From Planomonospora sp. ID82291 (GTDB lineage: Bacteria; Actinomycetota; Actinomycetes; Streptosporangiales; Streptosporangiaceae), in contig NZ_JABTEX010000003.1 in the NCBI RefSeq assembly GCF_015711645.1, positions 744,001 through 808,000 of the forward strand: a stretch of 64,000 bases of DNA. Direction: 5' to 3'. The notes beneath the pieces are model-generated. The model ran no database searches. It was not told the origin of the DNA and saw only the letters and a program-made list of their open reading frames with translations. Below, in pieces: positions 42,849 through 54,022 of this stretch. The position numbers and the translations under genes were made by a program. Each line of letters starts with the position of its first letter. Within the stretch, counting starts at the first letter, position 1.

Positions 42849-43825
42849 CCGACCTGGTGACCCTCGGCGAGACCATGGCGCTGTTCACCGCCCGCCGTAC
42901 CGGCCCGCTCCGGCACGCCCGCGACTTCGACCTCGGCGTGGGCGGCGCGGAGTCGAACGCGGCGATCGGCGTCACCCGGCTGGGCCTGCGGGCTGCCTGG
43001 ATCGGCCGGGTGGGCGCCGACGAGTTCGGCGAACTGGTCCGCTCCACCCTGGCCGGGGAGCACGTCGACGTCTCCGGCGCGGTGGTCGACCCGGACGCGC
43101 CCACCGGCCTGATGGTCAAGGGACGGCGCACCGCCGAGGCGGTGGACGTGCGCTACTACCGGGCGGCGAGCGCGGGCTCGCGGCTGCGCCCGGACGACCT
43201 CGATCCGGAGCTGATCCGCTCGGCCCGCGTCCTGCACGTCACGGGGATCACCCCCGCCCTCTCGGCGTCCGCCCGCGAGGCGGTCCGGGCCGCCGTGGCG
43301 GAGGCACGCGCGGCGGGGGTGCCCGTCTCGGTGGACGTCAACTACCGCCGCACCCTCTGGCCGCCGGAGCGGGCCGCCGCCGTGCTGCGCGAGACCGTCG
43401 AGGCCGCCGACGTGCTGTTCGCCACCGAGGCCGAGGCCCGCTTGTTCACCGACGGCGGGCGGGACGCCCCGGGCGGGGACCCCGCCGAGGCGGCCCGTGC
43501 CCTGGCCGCGCTGGGACCGCGTCACGTGCTCGTCAAGCTCGGGGCCCGCGGCGCGCTGGAGTTCTCCGGCGGCGAGGTACGGCGCGCCGAGCCGTACCGG
43601 GTCACCGAGCTCGACCCCGTCGGGGCCGGTGACGCCTTCGCCGCGGGCTGGCTGGCCGACTGGCTGGGCGGCGCCTCCGCCGGGCAGCGTCTGGCCACCG
43701 CCTGCGCCGCCGGGGCGTGCGCGGTCACCGCGCAGGGCGACTGGGAGAGCCTGCCCCGCCGCGCGGACCTGGACCTGCTCCGCCGGACCGGTCCGGCGGG
43801 CGCGGCCGACGCGGTCGACCGCTAG
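42845..43825 (+). CDS. PfkB-family sugar kinase (2-keto-3-deoxygluconate kinase-like)
   Basis: 326 aa from ATG 42845 (ATGA overlap with the regulator). PfkB signatures are present: the N-terminal GGAESNAAIGVTRLGLRAAW, substrate loop region RYYRAASAGSRLRPDDLDPE, VSVDVNYRRTLWP, and the C-terminal ATP/anion-hole motif DPVGAGDAFAAGWLADWL with the catalytic Asp. It phosphorylates a sugar or sugar-acid hydroxyl using ATP; 2-keto-3-deoxygluconate is typical for enzymes starting with LVTLGETMALF. The TAG stop lies inside a 28-bp tandem repeat. Confidence 0.9.
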   Translation: MTDLVTLGETMALFTARRTGPLRHARDFDLGVGGAESNAAIGVTRLGLRAAWIGRVGADEFGELVRSTLAGEHVDVSGAVVDPDAPTGLMVKGRRTAEAVDVRYYRAASAGSRLRPDDLDPELIRSARVLHVTGITPALSASAREAVRAAVAEARAAGVPVSVDVNYRRTLWPPERAAAVLRETVEAADVLFATEAEARLFTDGGRDAPGGDPAEAARALAALGPRHVLVKLGARGALEFSGGEVRRAEPYRVTELDPVGAGDAFAAGWLADWLGGASAGQRLATACAAGACAVTAQGDWESLPRRADLDLLRRTGPAGAADAVDR

Positions 43826-43890
43826 GGGGACGGCCGACGCGGTCGACCGGTAGGGGGACGGCCGACGCGGTCGACCGGTAGGGGGACGGC
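43803..43890. repeat. 28-bp tandem repeats spanning the sugar kinase stop codon
   Basis: Three copies of GCCGACGCGGTCGACCGGTA plus GGGGGACG run from the last codons of the kinase (ADAVDR) into the 3' flank. The first copy contains the stop codon TAG. The copies are nearly identical (one C/G change), indicating recent expansion. Confidence 0.9.
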
Positions 43891-43940
43891 GCACCGGCGA
43901 CGCGCGGAAAGACCCCGGGGCGCGGGAAAGGCCCCCGGCA

Positions 43941-43989
43941 CGCGCGAAGGCCCCCGGGACGGTGACACCGTCCCGGGGGCCTTCGCGCG
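43941..43989. terminator. Very strong bidirectional terminator hairpin
   Basis: A perfect 24-bp inverted repeat (CGCGCGAAGGCCCCCGGGAC plus GGTG) with a single-base centre, between the convergent sugar kinase operon and rbpA. No T-tract follows. It probably serves both strands. Confidence 0.8.
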
Positions 43990-44032
43990 GGTGCGGACCG
44001 GCCGGGCCGGAACGCGATCGCCTGACCGGCGG

Positions 44033-44380
44033 CTAGTAGATCGGACGCGAGGAGGAGCGCAGGCGCTCCAGTGCCTCGGCGAGGATCTGCGCGCCGTCCT
44101 TGTCGCTGCGACGCTCCTTCACGTAGGCGAGGTGCGTCTTGTACGGCTCGTTGCGAGGAGGAGCCGGCGGGTTGGCCTCGTCCTGACCGGCGGGCAGACC
44201 GCACCGGGGGCAGTCCCAGAACTCCGGGATGGCCGCGTCGCTGGCGAAGCTGGGACGGGTCTCGTGCATGTTCGCGCACCAGAACGGGACCCTTACACGG
44301 GGAGCCGCCTCGCCACGCTCCGCCTCTCCCATCGGGCCGGCGCCGACACGGCTGCCACGGATCGCGTTGCCACTACCCAC
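44033..44380 (-). CDS. rbpA: RNA polymerase-binding protein RbpA
   Basis: 115 aa from GTG 44380, with GAGGAG upstream. It is the actinobacterial RbpA: an N-terminal tail (RGSRVGAGPMGEAERGEAAP), a zinc-containing core domain with C35, H39, C57 and C60 (FWCANMHE ... WDCPRCGLPAG), a basic linker (PPRNEPYKTHLAYVKERRS) and the C-terminal sigma-interaction helices (GAQILAEALERLR). It stabilises the sigma-HrdB/SigA holoenzyme and promoter open complexes and raises basal resistance to rifampicin. The zinc ligands are intact. It follows secG by 81 bases. Confidence 0.97.
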   Translation of the reverse strand: MGSGNAIRGSRVGAGPMGEAERGEAAPRVRVPFWCANMHETRPSFASDAAIPEFWDCPRCGLPAGQDEANPPAPPRNEPYKTHLAYVKERRSDKDGAQILAEALERLRSSSRPIY

Positions 44381-44461
44381 GGATGTACTCCTCGCTCGAT
44401 GGCCCTCCCGCTCGGGATACGGGGAAGGGCTGTACCACTGTCATGCTTCCGGCAAGCCGAA

Positions 44462-44692
44462 TCAGGGCTTCAGGAGCAGGCCCAGCGCGATGATGCACAC
44501 GAACCAGACCACCCCGGTGATGATGGTGAGCCGGTCGAGGTTGCGCTCCACCACGGAGGAGCCTCCGAACGACGACGAGAAACCGCCACCGAACAGATCC
44601 GACAGACCGCCGCCCTTGCCCTTGTGGAGCAGCACGAGCAGGATCATCAGCATGCTCGACAGGATGAGGGCGATGGAGATTCCGATTGTCAC
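44462..44692 (-). CDS. secG: Preprotein translocase subunit SecG
   Basis: 76 aa from ATG 44692. Two transmembrane helices (IALILSSMLMILLVLLH and IITGVVWFVCIIALGLLL) flank a Gly/Ser-rich loop (KGKGGGLSDLFGGGFSSSFG) containing the family motif GKGGGLSDLFGG. It is a small accessory subunit of the SecYEG channel that helps SecA-driven protein export. It has the normal position between tpiA and rbpA. Confidence 0.95.
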   Translation of the reverse strand: MTIGISIALILSSMLMILLVLLHKGKGGGLSDLFGGGFSSSFGGSSVVERNLDRLTIITGVVWFVCIIALGLLLKP

Positions 44693-44773
44693 CGTTGACC
44701 TGTTTCCTAATGTGCGCGACCCGCGTCCGGGCGCGATCCCTGTATGACGCCAGAGGCGTGACGATTCAAACTT

Positions 44774-44812
44774 GCTCTAAGAGGGTACGACCTGTTGTCA
44801 AGTCGTACCCTC
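44774..44812 (-). promoter_or_regulatory. secG promoter embedded in the tpiA terminator-like hairpin
   Basis: On the minus strand TTGACA (44801-44796) and TAGAGC (44779-44774) are 16 bases apart, a good actinobacterial promoter for secG. The -35 hexamer lies in the 10-base loop of an 11-bp inverted repeat (GAGGGTACGAC / GTCGTACCCTC, 44781-44812). That hairpin is placed just after the tpiA stop codon. Confidence 0.5.
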
Positions 44813-44824
44813 CGAACGGCGCAC

Positions 44825-45610
44825 TCAGCCGGATGTTTCCCCGAACCGGCAGATCTTGGCGAACTCGGCCGCGTCCAGACTCGCCCCGCCGACCAGGGCG
44901 CCGTCCACGTCGGGCTGGTCCATGATGCCGGCGATGTTGTCGGACTTGACCGATCCTCCGTAGAGGATCCGGACCGCCGCGGCCACCTCGCCGTCGTACA
45001 GCTCCGCGAGCCTGGAGCGCAGCGCCCCGCAGACCTCCTGCGCGTCCGCCGGGGTCGCCACCTCACCGGTGCCGATGGCCCAGACCGGCTCGTAGGCCAG
45101 CACGATCGAGGTCGCCTGCTCGGCGGTGACCTCGCGCAGCGCGCCCTCGAGCTGGGCGACGCTGTGCGCCACGTGGCCGCCGGCCCGGCGGACCTCCAGG
45201 CCCTCCCCCACGCACAGGATCGGCGTGAGCGCGTGCCGGTAGGCGGCCAGCACCTTGCTGTTGACCAGCTCGTCGTCCTCGCGGTGGTACTGCCGCCGCT
45301 CGGAATGCCCGATCGCGACGAAGGTGCACCCCAGCTTGGCCAGCATCGCCCCGGAGATCTCCCCGGTGTAGGCGCCGCCGTCGTACGACGACAGGTCCTG
45401 CGCGCCGTACAGGATCCGCAGCTTGTCGCCGTCCACCAGCGTCTGCACGCTGCGCAGATCGGTGTACGGCGGCAGCACCGCGACGTCGGCGCGGTCGAAG
45501 TCCTTGTCGTTCAGCGCGAACGCCAGCTTCTGGACGGTGGCGATGGCCTCGAGGTGATTGAGGTTCATCTTCCAGTTGCCGGCGAAGAGAGGCTTGCGCT
45601 CTGCACTCAT
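44825..45610 (-). CDS. tpiA: Triosephosphate isomerase
   Basis: 261 aa from ATG 45610 (GGGGGAC upstream). The eight-stranded TIM barrel has all active-site residues: Asn/Lys in [10 protein letters not shown], catalytic His in [10 protein letters not shown], catalytic Glu in [11 protein letters not shown] with flexible loop 6, and the phosphate-binding YGGSVKSDN. It interconverts dihydroxyacetone phosphate and glyceraldehyde 3-phosphate. It is downstream of gap and pgk as in most actinobacteria. About 80 bases separate it from pgk. Confidence 0.98.
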   Translation of the reverse strand: MSAERKPLFAGNWKMNLNHLEAIATVQKLAFALNDKDFDRADVAVLPPYTDLRSVQTLVDGDKLRILYGAQDLSSYDGGAYTGEISGAMLAKLGCTFVAIGHSERRQYHREDDELVNSKVLAAYRHALTPILCVGEGLEVRRAGGHVAHSVAQLEGALREVTAEQATSIVLAYEPVWAIGTGEVATPADAQEVCGALRSRLAELYDGEVAAAVRILYGGSVKSDNIAGIMDQPDVDGALVGGASLDAAEFAKICRFGETSG

Positions 45611-45689
45611 CTGTCCCCCACCGTTCCTCGCTCGCTCCGCGGAGCACTCGTCCCGTGCGGGATGCCCCGCCGGCTGCCTCGGCCCACCG

Positions 45690-48094
<2,405 letters not shown>

Positions 48095-48107
48095 TCAAGG
48101 ACCTGCA

Positions 48108-48608
48108 ATGACACCCACCGACTCGACCAGGAGCGGTCTCGTCCCCGGCGCCGCCGCCGGCCTGGCCGCCGCACTCGTGGGCGCCGCCGCCTACGGTGCC
48201 GTGATCGGTATCACCCATTACCGGATCGGCATCGTCGCCGTGGGCGTCGGCCTCCTGGTCGGCCTGGCGATGACGGCCGTCCGCCCGACCAGCCCGGTGC
48301 TGCCCGTCCTGGCCGCGCTGCTCTCGTTCGCCGGAGCCGGACTCGGCGCGTTCGTGGGCTACGCCTGGGCGGACCTCGTGAACCCCGGCGGGAGCCCGCT
48401 CAGCGAGCTCCTGCCCATGGCCCGGGAGTTCCCCGACCTCGTCGCCCAGGATCCGATGACCCTGCTCTTCTGGGTGATCGCCGGAGCCGCCGGCTTCGGC
48501 TTCGTCAACAACCGCGTCAAGACCGCCCGGGAGTCCCCGTCCGCCCCGTCCGCCCCGCAGCAGGACGAGGCTCCGACGGACTACTTCAAGCCGCACAAGC
48601 CGTCGTAG
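48108..48608 (+). CDS. Small integral membrane protein of unknown function
   Basis: 166 aa from ATG 48108 with AAGGA seven bases upstream. Three to four hydrophobic helices are visible: LVPGAAAGLAAALVGAAAYG, HYRIGIVAVGVGLLVGLAMT, LPVLAALLSFAGAGLGAFVG and MTLLFWVIAGAAGFGFVNN. The C-terminal tail is polar (SAPSAPQQDEAPTDYFKPHK). I do not recognise a named family. It is a single gene divergent from gap and ends in a strong hairpin. Confidence 0.7.
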   Translation: MTPTDSTRSGLVPGAAAGLAAALVGAAAYGAVIGITHYRIGIVAVGVGLLVGLAMTAVRPTSPVLPVLAALLSFAGAGLGAFVGYAWADLVNPGGSPLSELLPMAREFPDLVAQDPMTLLFWVIAGAAGFGFVNNRVKTARESPSAPSAPQQDEAPTDYFKPHKPS

Positions 48609-48651
48609 TCCCTTCCGCGTCTCCGGGCCGCCGGACGGCGTCCGGAGGCCA

Positions 48652-48704
48652 GGTGCACGACGAGAGCCGGCGCCCCCACCGGGGCCCGGCTCTCGTCGTG
48701 CACC
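48652..48704. terminator. Bidirectional terminator between convergent membrane gene and whiA
   Basis: Perfect 19-bp arms (GGTGCACGACGAGAGCCGG / CCGGCTCTCGTCGTGCACC) with a 15-base loop, 44 bases after the membrane gene and 99 before the end of whiA. Confidence 0.75.
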
Positions 48705-48802
48705 GGGGTCGTCCGGCGGCGCCCGCCGTCATCCCCGCCGTGCGCCCTGCCGGCCGTGCCCGCCGGCCCGCGGGGCCCGGCGCGCCCGCCGCCGCGGGGC
48801 GA

Positions 48803-49783
48803 TCACGTGGTCAGCATGTCCACGGTGAGATTCGCCTCGGTGCTGGGCACGCCCATGTCCTGGGCCCGCTTGTCCGCCATGGCGAGCAGGCGCCGGATCC
48901 GGCCGGCGATGGCGTCCTTGGTCAGCGGCGGGTCGGCGAGCTGGCCGAGCTCCTCCAGGGACGCCTGCTTGTGCTCCACCCGCAGCCGACCGGCGATCAC
49001 CAGGTGCTCGGGCGCGTCGTCCCCCAGGATCTCCAGGGCCCGCTGGACCCGCGCACCCGCGGCGACCGCGGCCCGCGCCGAACGGCGCAGGTTCGCGTCG
49101 TCGAAGTTGGCCAGGCGGTTGGCCGTCGCGCGCACCTCCCGGCGCATGCGCCGCTCCTCCCAGGCCAGCACGCTGTCGTGGGCGCCCAGGCGGGTCAGGA
49201 GCGCGCTGATCGCGTCACCGTCGCGGACCACCACCCGGTCGACGCCGCGCACCTCCCGGGCCTTGGCGTGGATCTTCAGCCGCCGCGCGGACCCGACCAG
49301 CGCCAGGGCCGCCTCCGGTCCCGGACAGGTGATCTCCAGCGACATCGAACGGCCCGGCTCGGTGAGGGAGCCGTGGGCCAGGAACGCGCCCCGCCAAGCG
49401 GCCTCGGCGTCGCAGGTCGCCCCGGCGACCACCTGGCGCGGCAGGCCGCGGACCGGGCGGCCGTGGTTGTCGATCAGCCCGGTCTGGCGGGCCAGGGCCT
49501 CGCCGTCGCGGTAGACCCGGACGACGTAGCGGGAGCCCTTGCGCAGCCCGGCGGGGGCCAGCACCAGCACCTCGGCCTTGTGGCCGAACACCTCGCCGAT
49601 GTCCTTGATGAGCCGTCGCGCCGTGACGTTGGTGTCCAGCTCCGCCTCGATCACGATCCGCCCGCCCACCAGGTGCAGCCCGCTCGCGAACCGCAGCAGC
49701 GTCGACACCTCGGCCTTGCGGCAGCAGGGTTTCAGGACCGGCAGCCTGCTCAGCTCGTCCTTCACCACACCCGTCATCGCCAT
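48803..49783 (-). CDS. whiA: DNA-binding sporulation regulator WhiA
   Basis: 326 aa from ATG 49783. It has the N-terminal degenerate LAGLIDADG-type domain ([36 protein letters not shown]) and the C-terminal HTH_WhiA ([38 protein letters not shown]). In filamentous actinomycetes WhiA works with WhiB to switch aerial hyphae into sporulation septation. The residues needed for homing-endonuclease catalysis are naturally absent. It is the third gene of the conserved rapZ-yvcK-whiA unit. Confidence 0.97.
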   Translation of the reverse strand: MAMTGVVKDELSRLPVLKPCCRKAEVSTLLRFASGLHLVGGRIVIEAELDTNVTARRLIKDIGEVFGHKAEVLVLAPAGLRKGSRYVVRVYRDGEALARQTGLIDNHGRPVRGLPRQVVAGATCDAEAAWRGAFLAHGSLTEPGRSMSLEITCPGPEAALALVGSARRLKIHAKAREVRGVDRVVVRDGDAISALLTRLGAHDSVLAWEERRMRREVRATANRLANFDDANLRRSARAAVAAGARVQRALEILGDDAPEHLVIAGRLRVEHKQASLEELGQLADPPLTKDAIAGRIRRLLAMADKRAQDMGVPSTEANLTVDMLTT

Positions 49784-49876
49784 GCGCGTACGTCCTCCCC
49801 CATGTGACCCCCCTGCGGCCCGAGATACATCAGGCTCACAGAAGTTTCTCGCACTCCTGAGCCAGGCTTACCAGGA

Positions 49877-50845
49877 TCAACGCTTCTCGTGGAAAATCTC
49901 GTCCAGGACCGAGGCAAGACGTCGTGCATCGTGCCTCGGCGAGCCGTCGGAGGCCGCCACGTCGGCCAGCACGAGGCGTCCGCCCAGTCCTGCCGCGGCC
50001 TTCTCCAGCTCCTCCCGGTCGTCGACCACGCCGGTGTCGGCCAGCACCACGTCGACCTCCAGATCGGGTGCGTGCCGCCGCAGCACCTCCAGGTGCTGCT
50101 GGGGGGAGAAGTCGTCGGTCTCGCCCGGCTGCGGCGCGAGGTTCAGCGTGACCAGGCGCCGGGCCCGGGTGGAGTGCAGGGCCTCGGCCAGCTCGGGCAC
50201 CTTCAGGTGCGGCAGGACGCTGGTGAACCACGAGCCGGGGCCGAGGACGATCCAGTCGGCGTCCAGGACCGCCCGGACCGCCTCGGGACAGGCCGGAGGG
50301 TTCTCCGGGACCAGCGAGATGGCCCGGACCCGGCCGGGGGTCAGCGCGCAGGCCACCTGGCCGTGCACCGTGCTGATCTCACCGTCCAGCTCGACCTCGG
50401 CGGCGATGTCCAGCGGGACCGAGCACATCGGCAGCACCCGGCCGTGCGCGCCGAGCAGCCGTCCGAGCCAGTCCAGCCCGGCGACCGTGTCCCCGAGCTT
50501 CTCCCACAGCGCCACGATGAGCAGGTTGCCGACCGCGTGGCCGTGCAGTCCCCCCTCGCTGCGGAACCGGTGCTGGACGACCTCGCTCCAGGTGCGCCCC
50601 CACTCGTCGTCGCCGCACAGGGCCGCCAGGGCCATCCGCAGGTCGCCCGGGGGCACCACGCCGAGCTCGCGGCGGAGTCGCCCGCTCGATCCGCCGTCGT
50701 CGGCCACGGTGACGACGGCCGTCAGCGCCGAGGTGACCCTGCGCAGCGCGGAGAGCGAGGCGTAGAGCCCGTGCCCCCCGCCCAGCGCCACGACCCCCGG
50801 GCCGCCCGCGGGACCCTCCGGCCCCCCGCCGAGACCTCCGGTCAC
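49877..50845 (-). CDS. yvcK: YvcK/CuvA family (gluconeogenesis factor) protein
   Basis: 322 aa from GTG 50845 (GTGA overlap with rapZ). Motifs are GVVALGGGHGLYASLSALRR, TAVVTVADDGGSSGRLRREL (DDGGSSG is diagnostic), VVPPGDLRMALAALCGDDEW, GLHGHAVGNLLIVALWEKLG, WIVLGPGSWFTSVLPHLKVP. The fold is that of 2-phospho-L-lactate transferase (CofD-like). YvcK binds UDP-GlcNAc-type nucleotides and supports cell-wall precursor supply and growth on gluconeogenic carbon sources. Its place between rapZ and whiA is the standard one. Confidence 0.95.
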   Translation of the reverse strand: MTGGLGGGPEGPAGGPGVVALGGGHGLYASLSALRRVTSALTAVVTVADDGGSSGRLRRELGVVPPGDLRMALAALCGDDEWGRTWSEVVQHRFRSEGGLHGHAVGNLLIVALWEKLGDTVAGLDWLGRLLGAHGRVLPMCSVPLDIAAEVELDGEISTVHGQVACALTPGRVRAISLVPENPPACPEAVRAVLDADWIVLGPGSWFTSVLPHLKVPELAEALHSTRARRLVTLNLAPQPGETDDFSPQQHLEVLRRHAPDLEVDVVLADTGVVDDREELEKAAAGLGGRLVLADVAASDGSPRHDARRLASVLDEIFHEKR

Positions 50846-51723
50846 TCGCGGCCCACATCCCGGTGGCTCACCTGCACGTCCATGCCGCCCCGGTCGCGCA
50901 GGCGCGCGCCGATCTGCTCGGCCATGGCCACACTGCGGTGCTTGCCGCCGGTGCAGCCGACGGCCAGGGTGGCGTAGCCCTTGCCCTCGCGGGCGTATCC
51001 GGCGGAGATGATGCCGACCACCTCCTCGTAGGCGTCGAGCAGCTCCTTGGCGCCCGCCTGCTCCAGGACGTACTCCCGCACGGGCGCGTCGAGGCCGTTC
51101 ATCGGGCGCAGCTCGGGCACCCAGTGCGGGTTGGGCAGGAAACGGCAGTCCACGACCAGGTCGGCGTCCACGGGCAGGCCGTACTTGAACCCGAACGAGA
51201 CCACGTTGACCCGCAGTCCCGGCCGGTCCTCACCGCCGAAGAAGGCGACGATCTTGCCGCGGAGCTCGTGGACGTTGAGATTGGAGGTGTCGATGACCAG
51301 GTCGGCGTTGGCCCGCACATCGCGCAGGATGCCGCGTTCGCGGGCGATCCCGTCGACCAGGCGGCCGTCCCCCTGCAGCGGGTGGGGCCGCCGGACGTTC
51401 TCGAACCTGCGGACCAACTCCTCGTCGCTGGCCTCCAGGAAGACCACCCGTACGGCGACGCCGCGCCCGTCCAGTTCCTCGATCGCGGCGTTGAGATCGG
51501 TGGTGAAGGCGAGGCTGCGCACGTCGACCACCGCCGCCACCTTGTCGGCGGCCAGCTTGACCCGCCCGGCCTCCTCCGCCATCGCGAACAGCAGCCCCGG
51601 GGGCAGGTTGTCGATGACGAACCAGCCCAGGTCCTCCAGGGCCTTGGCCGCGGTGCTCCGCCCCGCCCCCGACATTCCGGTGACGATGACGAACGCGGAC
51701 TCCCGCTCGCTCCCCTCGCTCAC
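50842..51723 (-). CDS. rapZ: RNase adapter/nucleotide-binding protein RapZ
   Basis: 293 aa from GTG 51723. Walker A is VTGMSGAGRSTAAKALEDLG (Arg replaces Lys, as commonly seen in actinobacterial members), then WFVIDNLPPGLLFAMAEEAG, VRSLAFTTDLNAAIEELDGR, FGFKYGLPVDADLVVDCRFL and the C-terminal IGCTGGKHRS-type motif (AVGCTGGKHRSVAMAEQIGA). In E. coli RapZ guides RNase E to GlmZ and senses glucosamine-6-phosphate. The actinobacterial role is not settled. Two 23-codon micro-ORFs with the same GTGA context as its start lie between it and uvrC. Confidence 0.95.
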   Translation of the reverse strand: MSEGSERESAFVIVTGMSGAGRSTAAKALEDLGWFVIDNLPPGLLFAMAEEAGRVKLAADKVAAVVDVRSLAFTTDLNAAIEELDGRGVAVRVVFLEASDEELVRRFENVRRPHPLQGDGRLVDGIARERGILRDVRANADLVIDTSNLNVHELRGKIVAFFGGEDRPGLRVNVVSFGFKYGLPVDADLVVDCRFLPNPHWVPELRPMNGLDAPVREYVLEQAGAKELLDAYEEVVGIISAGYAREGKGYATLAVGCTGGKHRSVAMAEQIGARLRDRGGMDVQVSHRDVGRE

Positions 51724-51726
51724 GCG

Positions 51727-51862
51727 CCCTCCTCCGTCGGCCGCGTGCGCGACGCCGCCCCGCCCCCGGCTCGCTCGCTCCGCTCGCTCACATGCCCTCC
51801 TCCGTCGGCCGCGTGCGCGACGCCGCCCCGCCCCCGGCTCGCTCGCTCCGCTCGCTCACGTT
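51727..51862 (-). repeat. Two 68-bp tandem repeats forming coupled micro-ORFs between uvrC and rapZ
   Basis: Copies 51727-51794 and 51795-51862 differ at only a few bases. Read on the minus strand, each begins with GTGAGCGAGCGGAGCGAGC and encodes 23 residues starting [18 protein letters not shown]. Each carries a GGAGGAGGG ribosome-binding-like sequence near its end and stops in a TGA that overlaps the next GTG (GTGA). The first GTG (51859) overlaps the uvrC stop and the last TGA (51722-51720) overlaps the rapZ GTG. A repeat of 68 (3n-1) bases preserves this coupling exactly. Confidence 0.85.
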
Positions 51863-53904
51863 GGGTTCTCTCCCTTCAACGCCGACACGATCGCCTCAGC
51901 CGTCGCAGGGCCGATCCCGGGAACCTCACGGACCTCGGCGGCGGTCGCCTCCCGCAGCCGTTTCACCGACCCGAAATGCTTGATCAGAGCCTGCCGGCGC
52001 GCCGGACCGAGCCCGGGGACACCGTCCAGGGCGCTTTCCCGCACGCTCTTCGACCTCTTCGACCGATGGTAGGCGATGGCGAACCGGTGGGCCTCGTCTC
52101 TGACCCGCTGCAGCAGGTACAGGGCCTCGCTCGACCGGGGCAGGATGACCGGCAGGTCCTCACCGGGCAGCCAGACCTCCTCCAGGCGCTTGGCCAGACC
52201 GCAGACGGCGACGTCGTCCACCCCGAGCTCGTCGAGCGCCCGCCGGGCGGCCGCCGCCTGGGCCGGGCCGCCGTCCACCACGACCAGATTGGGCGGGTAG
52301 GCGAATTTCCGTGGCCGCCCCGTCTCGGGATCGATGTCCGGTGCCGGATCCAGGTCGAGGCCCGGTTCCGGATCGGCGTCCGCACCGCCGGGCGTGCCGG
52401 TGCCGTCCGCGGTGCCGACGGCGGCTCCCGCGGCCGTTCCCCCGTCCGCCCCGTCGCCGGGCCCGGCCTCCGGTCCGGTGTCGAGCTCACCGGTGGCCGA
52501 GCGCTCCTCCAGGTAGCGCTTGAACCTGCGCGAGACCACCTCGTGGATGGACGCGACGTCGCCCTCGGTGGAGCGGACGGAGAACCTGCGGTACTCGCTC
52601 TTGCGGGCCAGGCCGTCCTCGAACACCACCATCGAGGCCACCACGTTGGTGCCCTGCAGGTGGGAGACGTCGTAGCACTCGATGCGCAGCGGCGCCTGAT
52701 CCAGGTCGAGCGCGTCGGCGATCTCCTGCAGCGCCCGGCTCCGCGTCGTCAGATCGCCGGCGCGCCTGATCCGGTGCTGGTTGAGGGACTCCTTGGCGTT
52801 GCGCTCGACGGTCTCCATCAGCGCCTTCTTGTCGCCCCGCTGCGGGACGCGGATCTCCACCCGGGCCCCGCGCCGCTCGCTCAGCAGCTCGGCGAGCGCC
52901 CCGGCGTCCGGCGGCAGGGCGGGCACCAGCACCTCCCGGGGCAGCGCCTCGGGGGCGGCCTCGCCGTACATCTGCAGCAGGAAGTTCTCGACCAGCTCGC
53001 CGGGGCCGGTCTCCCCGACCTTGTCGACCACCCAGCCCCGCTGGCCCCGCACCCGCCCCGCGCGGACGTAGAACACCTGGACGGCCGCCTCCAGCGGATC
53101 GTCGGCCAGCGCGACCACGTCGCAGTCGATGTTCTCGCCCAGCACGACGGCCTGCTTCTCCAACGCCCGCTGCAGCGCCTGGACGTCGTCCCGGAGCCTG
53201 GCGGCCCGCTCGAACTCCTCCTCGGCGGCGGCCTGGCGCATCTCGGTCTCCAGCCGCCTGATGAACCGGCCGGTGTTGCCCGCCATGAAGTCGCAGAAGT
53301 CCTCGGCGAGCGCGCGGTGCTCCGCGGCCGTGACCCTGGAGACGCACGGCGCCGAGCACTTGTCGATGTAGCCCAGCAGGCAGGGCCGGCCGATCTGGGC
53401 GGCCCGCCGGAACACCCCCGACGAGCAGCTCCGGATCGGGAAGACCCGCAGCAGCAGGTCGACCGTCTCCCTGATCGCCCAGGCGTGGGAGTAGGGGCCG
53501 AAGTAGCGGGTGCCCTTGCGCTTGGCGCCGCGCAGCACCTGGACGCGGGGGAACTCCTCCCCCATCGTGACGGCCAGGTAGGGGTAGGACTTGTCGTCGC
53601 GGTACTTGACGTTGAACCGCGGGTCGTACTCCTTGATCCAGGAGTATTCGAGCTGGAGCGCCTCGACCTCGGTGCCCACCACCGTCCAGTCGACGCCCGC
53701 CGCGGTCGTGAGCATGCTCTGGGTGCGCGGGTGCAGTCCCGCGAAGTCGGCGAAGTAGGAGTTCAGCCGCTGGCGCAGGCTCTTGGCCTTGCCCACGTAG
53801 ATGACCCGGCCCCCGGCGTCCCTGAACCGGTAGACGCCGGGGGACTCGGGAATCGACCCCGGCTTCGGCCGGAAGCTCGCCGGACCGTGCACAGATCTCG
53901 CCAC
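51856..53904 (-). CDS. uvrC: Excinuclease ABC subunit UvrC
   Basis: 682 aa from GTG 53904 (start inferred from the GIY-YIG domain beginning shortly after). GIY-YIG nuclease: [20 protein letters not shown]. The UVR domain binding UvrB is [20 protein letters not shown]. The C-terminal RNase H-like nuclease has [20 protein letters not shown] and [20 protein letters not shown]. The helix-hairpin-helix pair is [20 protein letters not shown] / [19 protein letters not shown]. It cuts both sides of a lesion with UvrB. About 50 Gly/Ala/Asp-rich residues ([15 protein letters not shown] onwards) are inserted before the C-terminal domain. Confidence 0.97.
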   Translation of the reverse strand: MARSVHGPASFRPKPGSIPESPGVYRFRDAGGRVIYVGKAKSLRQRLNSYFADFAGLHPRTQSMLTTAAGVDWTVVGTEVEALQLEYSWIKEYDPRFNVKYRDDKSYPYLAVTMGEEFPRVQVLRGAKRKGTRYFGPYSHAWAIRETVDLLLRVFPIRSCSSGVFRRAAQIGRPCLLGYIDKCSAPCVSRVTAAEHRALAEDFCDFMAGNTGRFIRRLETEMRQAAAEEEFERAARLRDDVQALQRALEKQAVVLGENIDCDVVALADDPLEAAVQVFYVRAGRVRGQRGWVVDKVGETGPGELVENFLLQMYGEAAPEALPREVLVPALPPDAGALAELLSERRGARVEIRVPQRGDKKALMETVERNAKESLNQHRIRRAGDLTTRSRALQEIADALDLDQAPLRIECYDVSHLQGTNVVASMVVFEDGLARKSEYRRFSVRSTEGDVASIHEVVSRRFKRYLEERSATGELDTGPEAGPGDGADGGTAAGAAVGTADGTGTPGGADADPEPGLDLDPAPDIDPETGRPRKFAYPPNLVVVDGGPAQAAAARRALDELGVDDVAVCGLAKRLEEVWLPGEDLPVILPRSSEALYLLQRVRDEAHRFAIAYHRSKRSKSVRESALDGVPGLGPARRQALIKHFGSVKRLREATAAEVREVPGIGPATAEAIVSALKGENPT

Positions 53905-54022
53905 GTCCCGAAGCCTAGCGGCCTCCACCGACAGGGAGCCCTGTCCCGCAGGACCCGCGACCCGTCGCACCGGCGCCCCGGCCGCCCCTTTCCGAGGACG
54001 CCGGTACGGCGGGCCGCACCGG

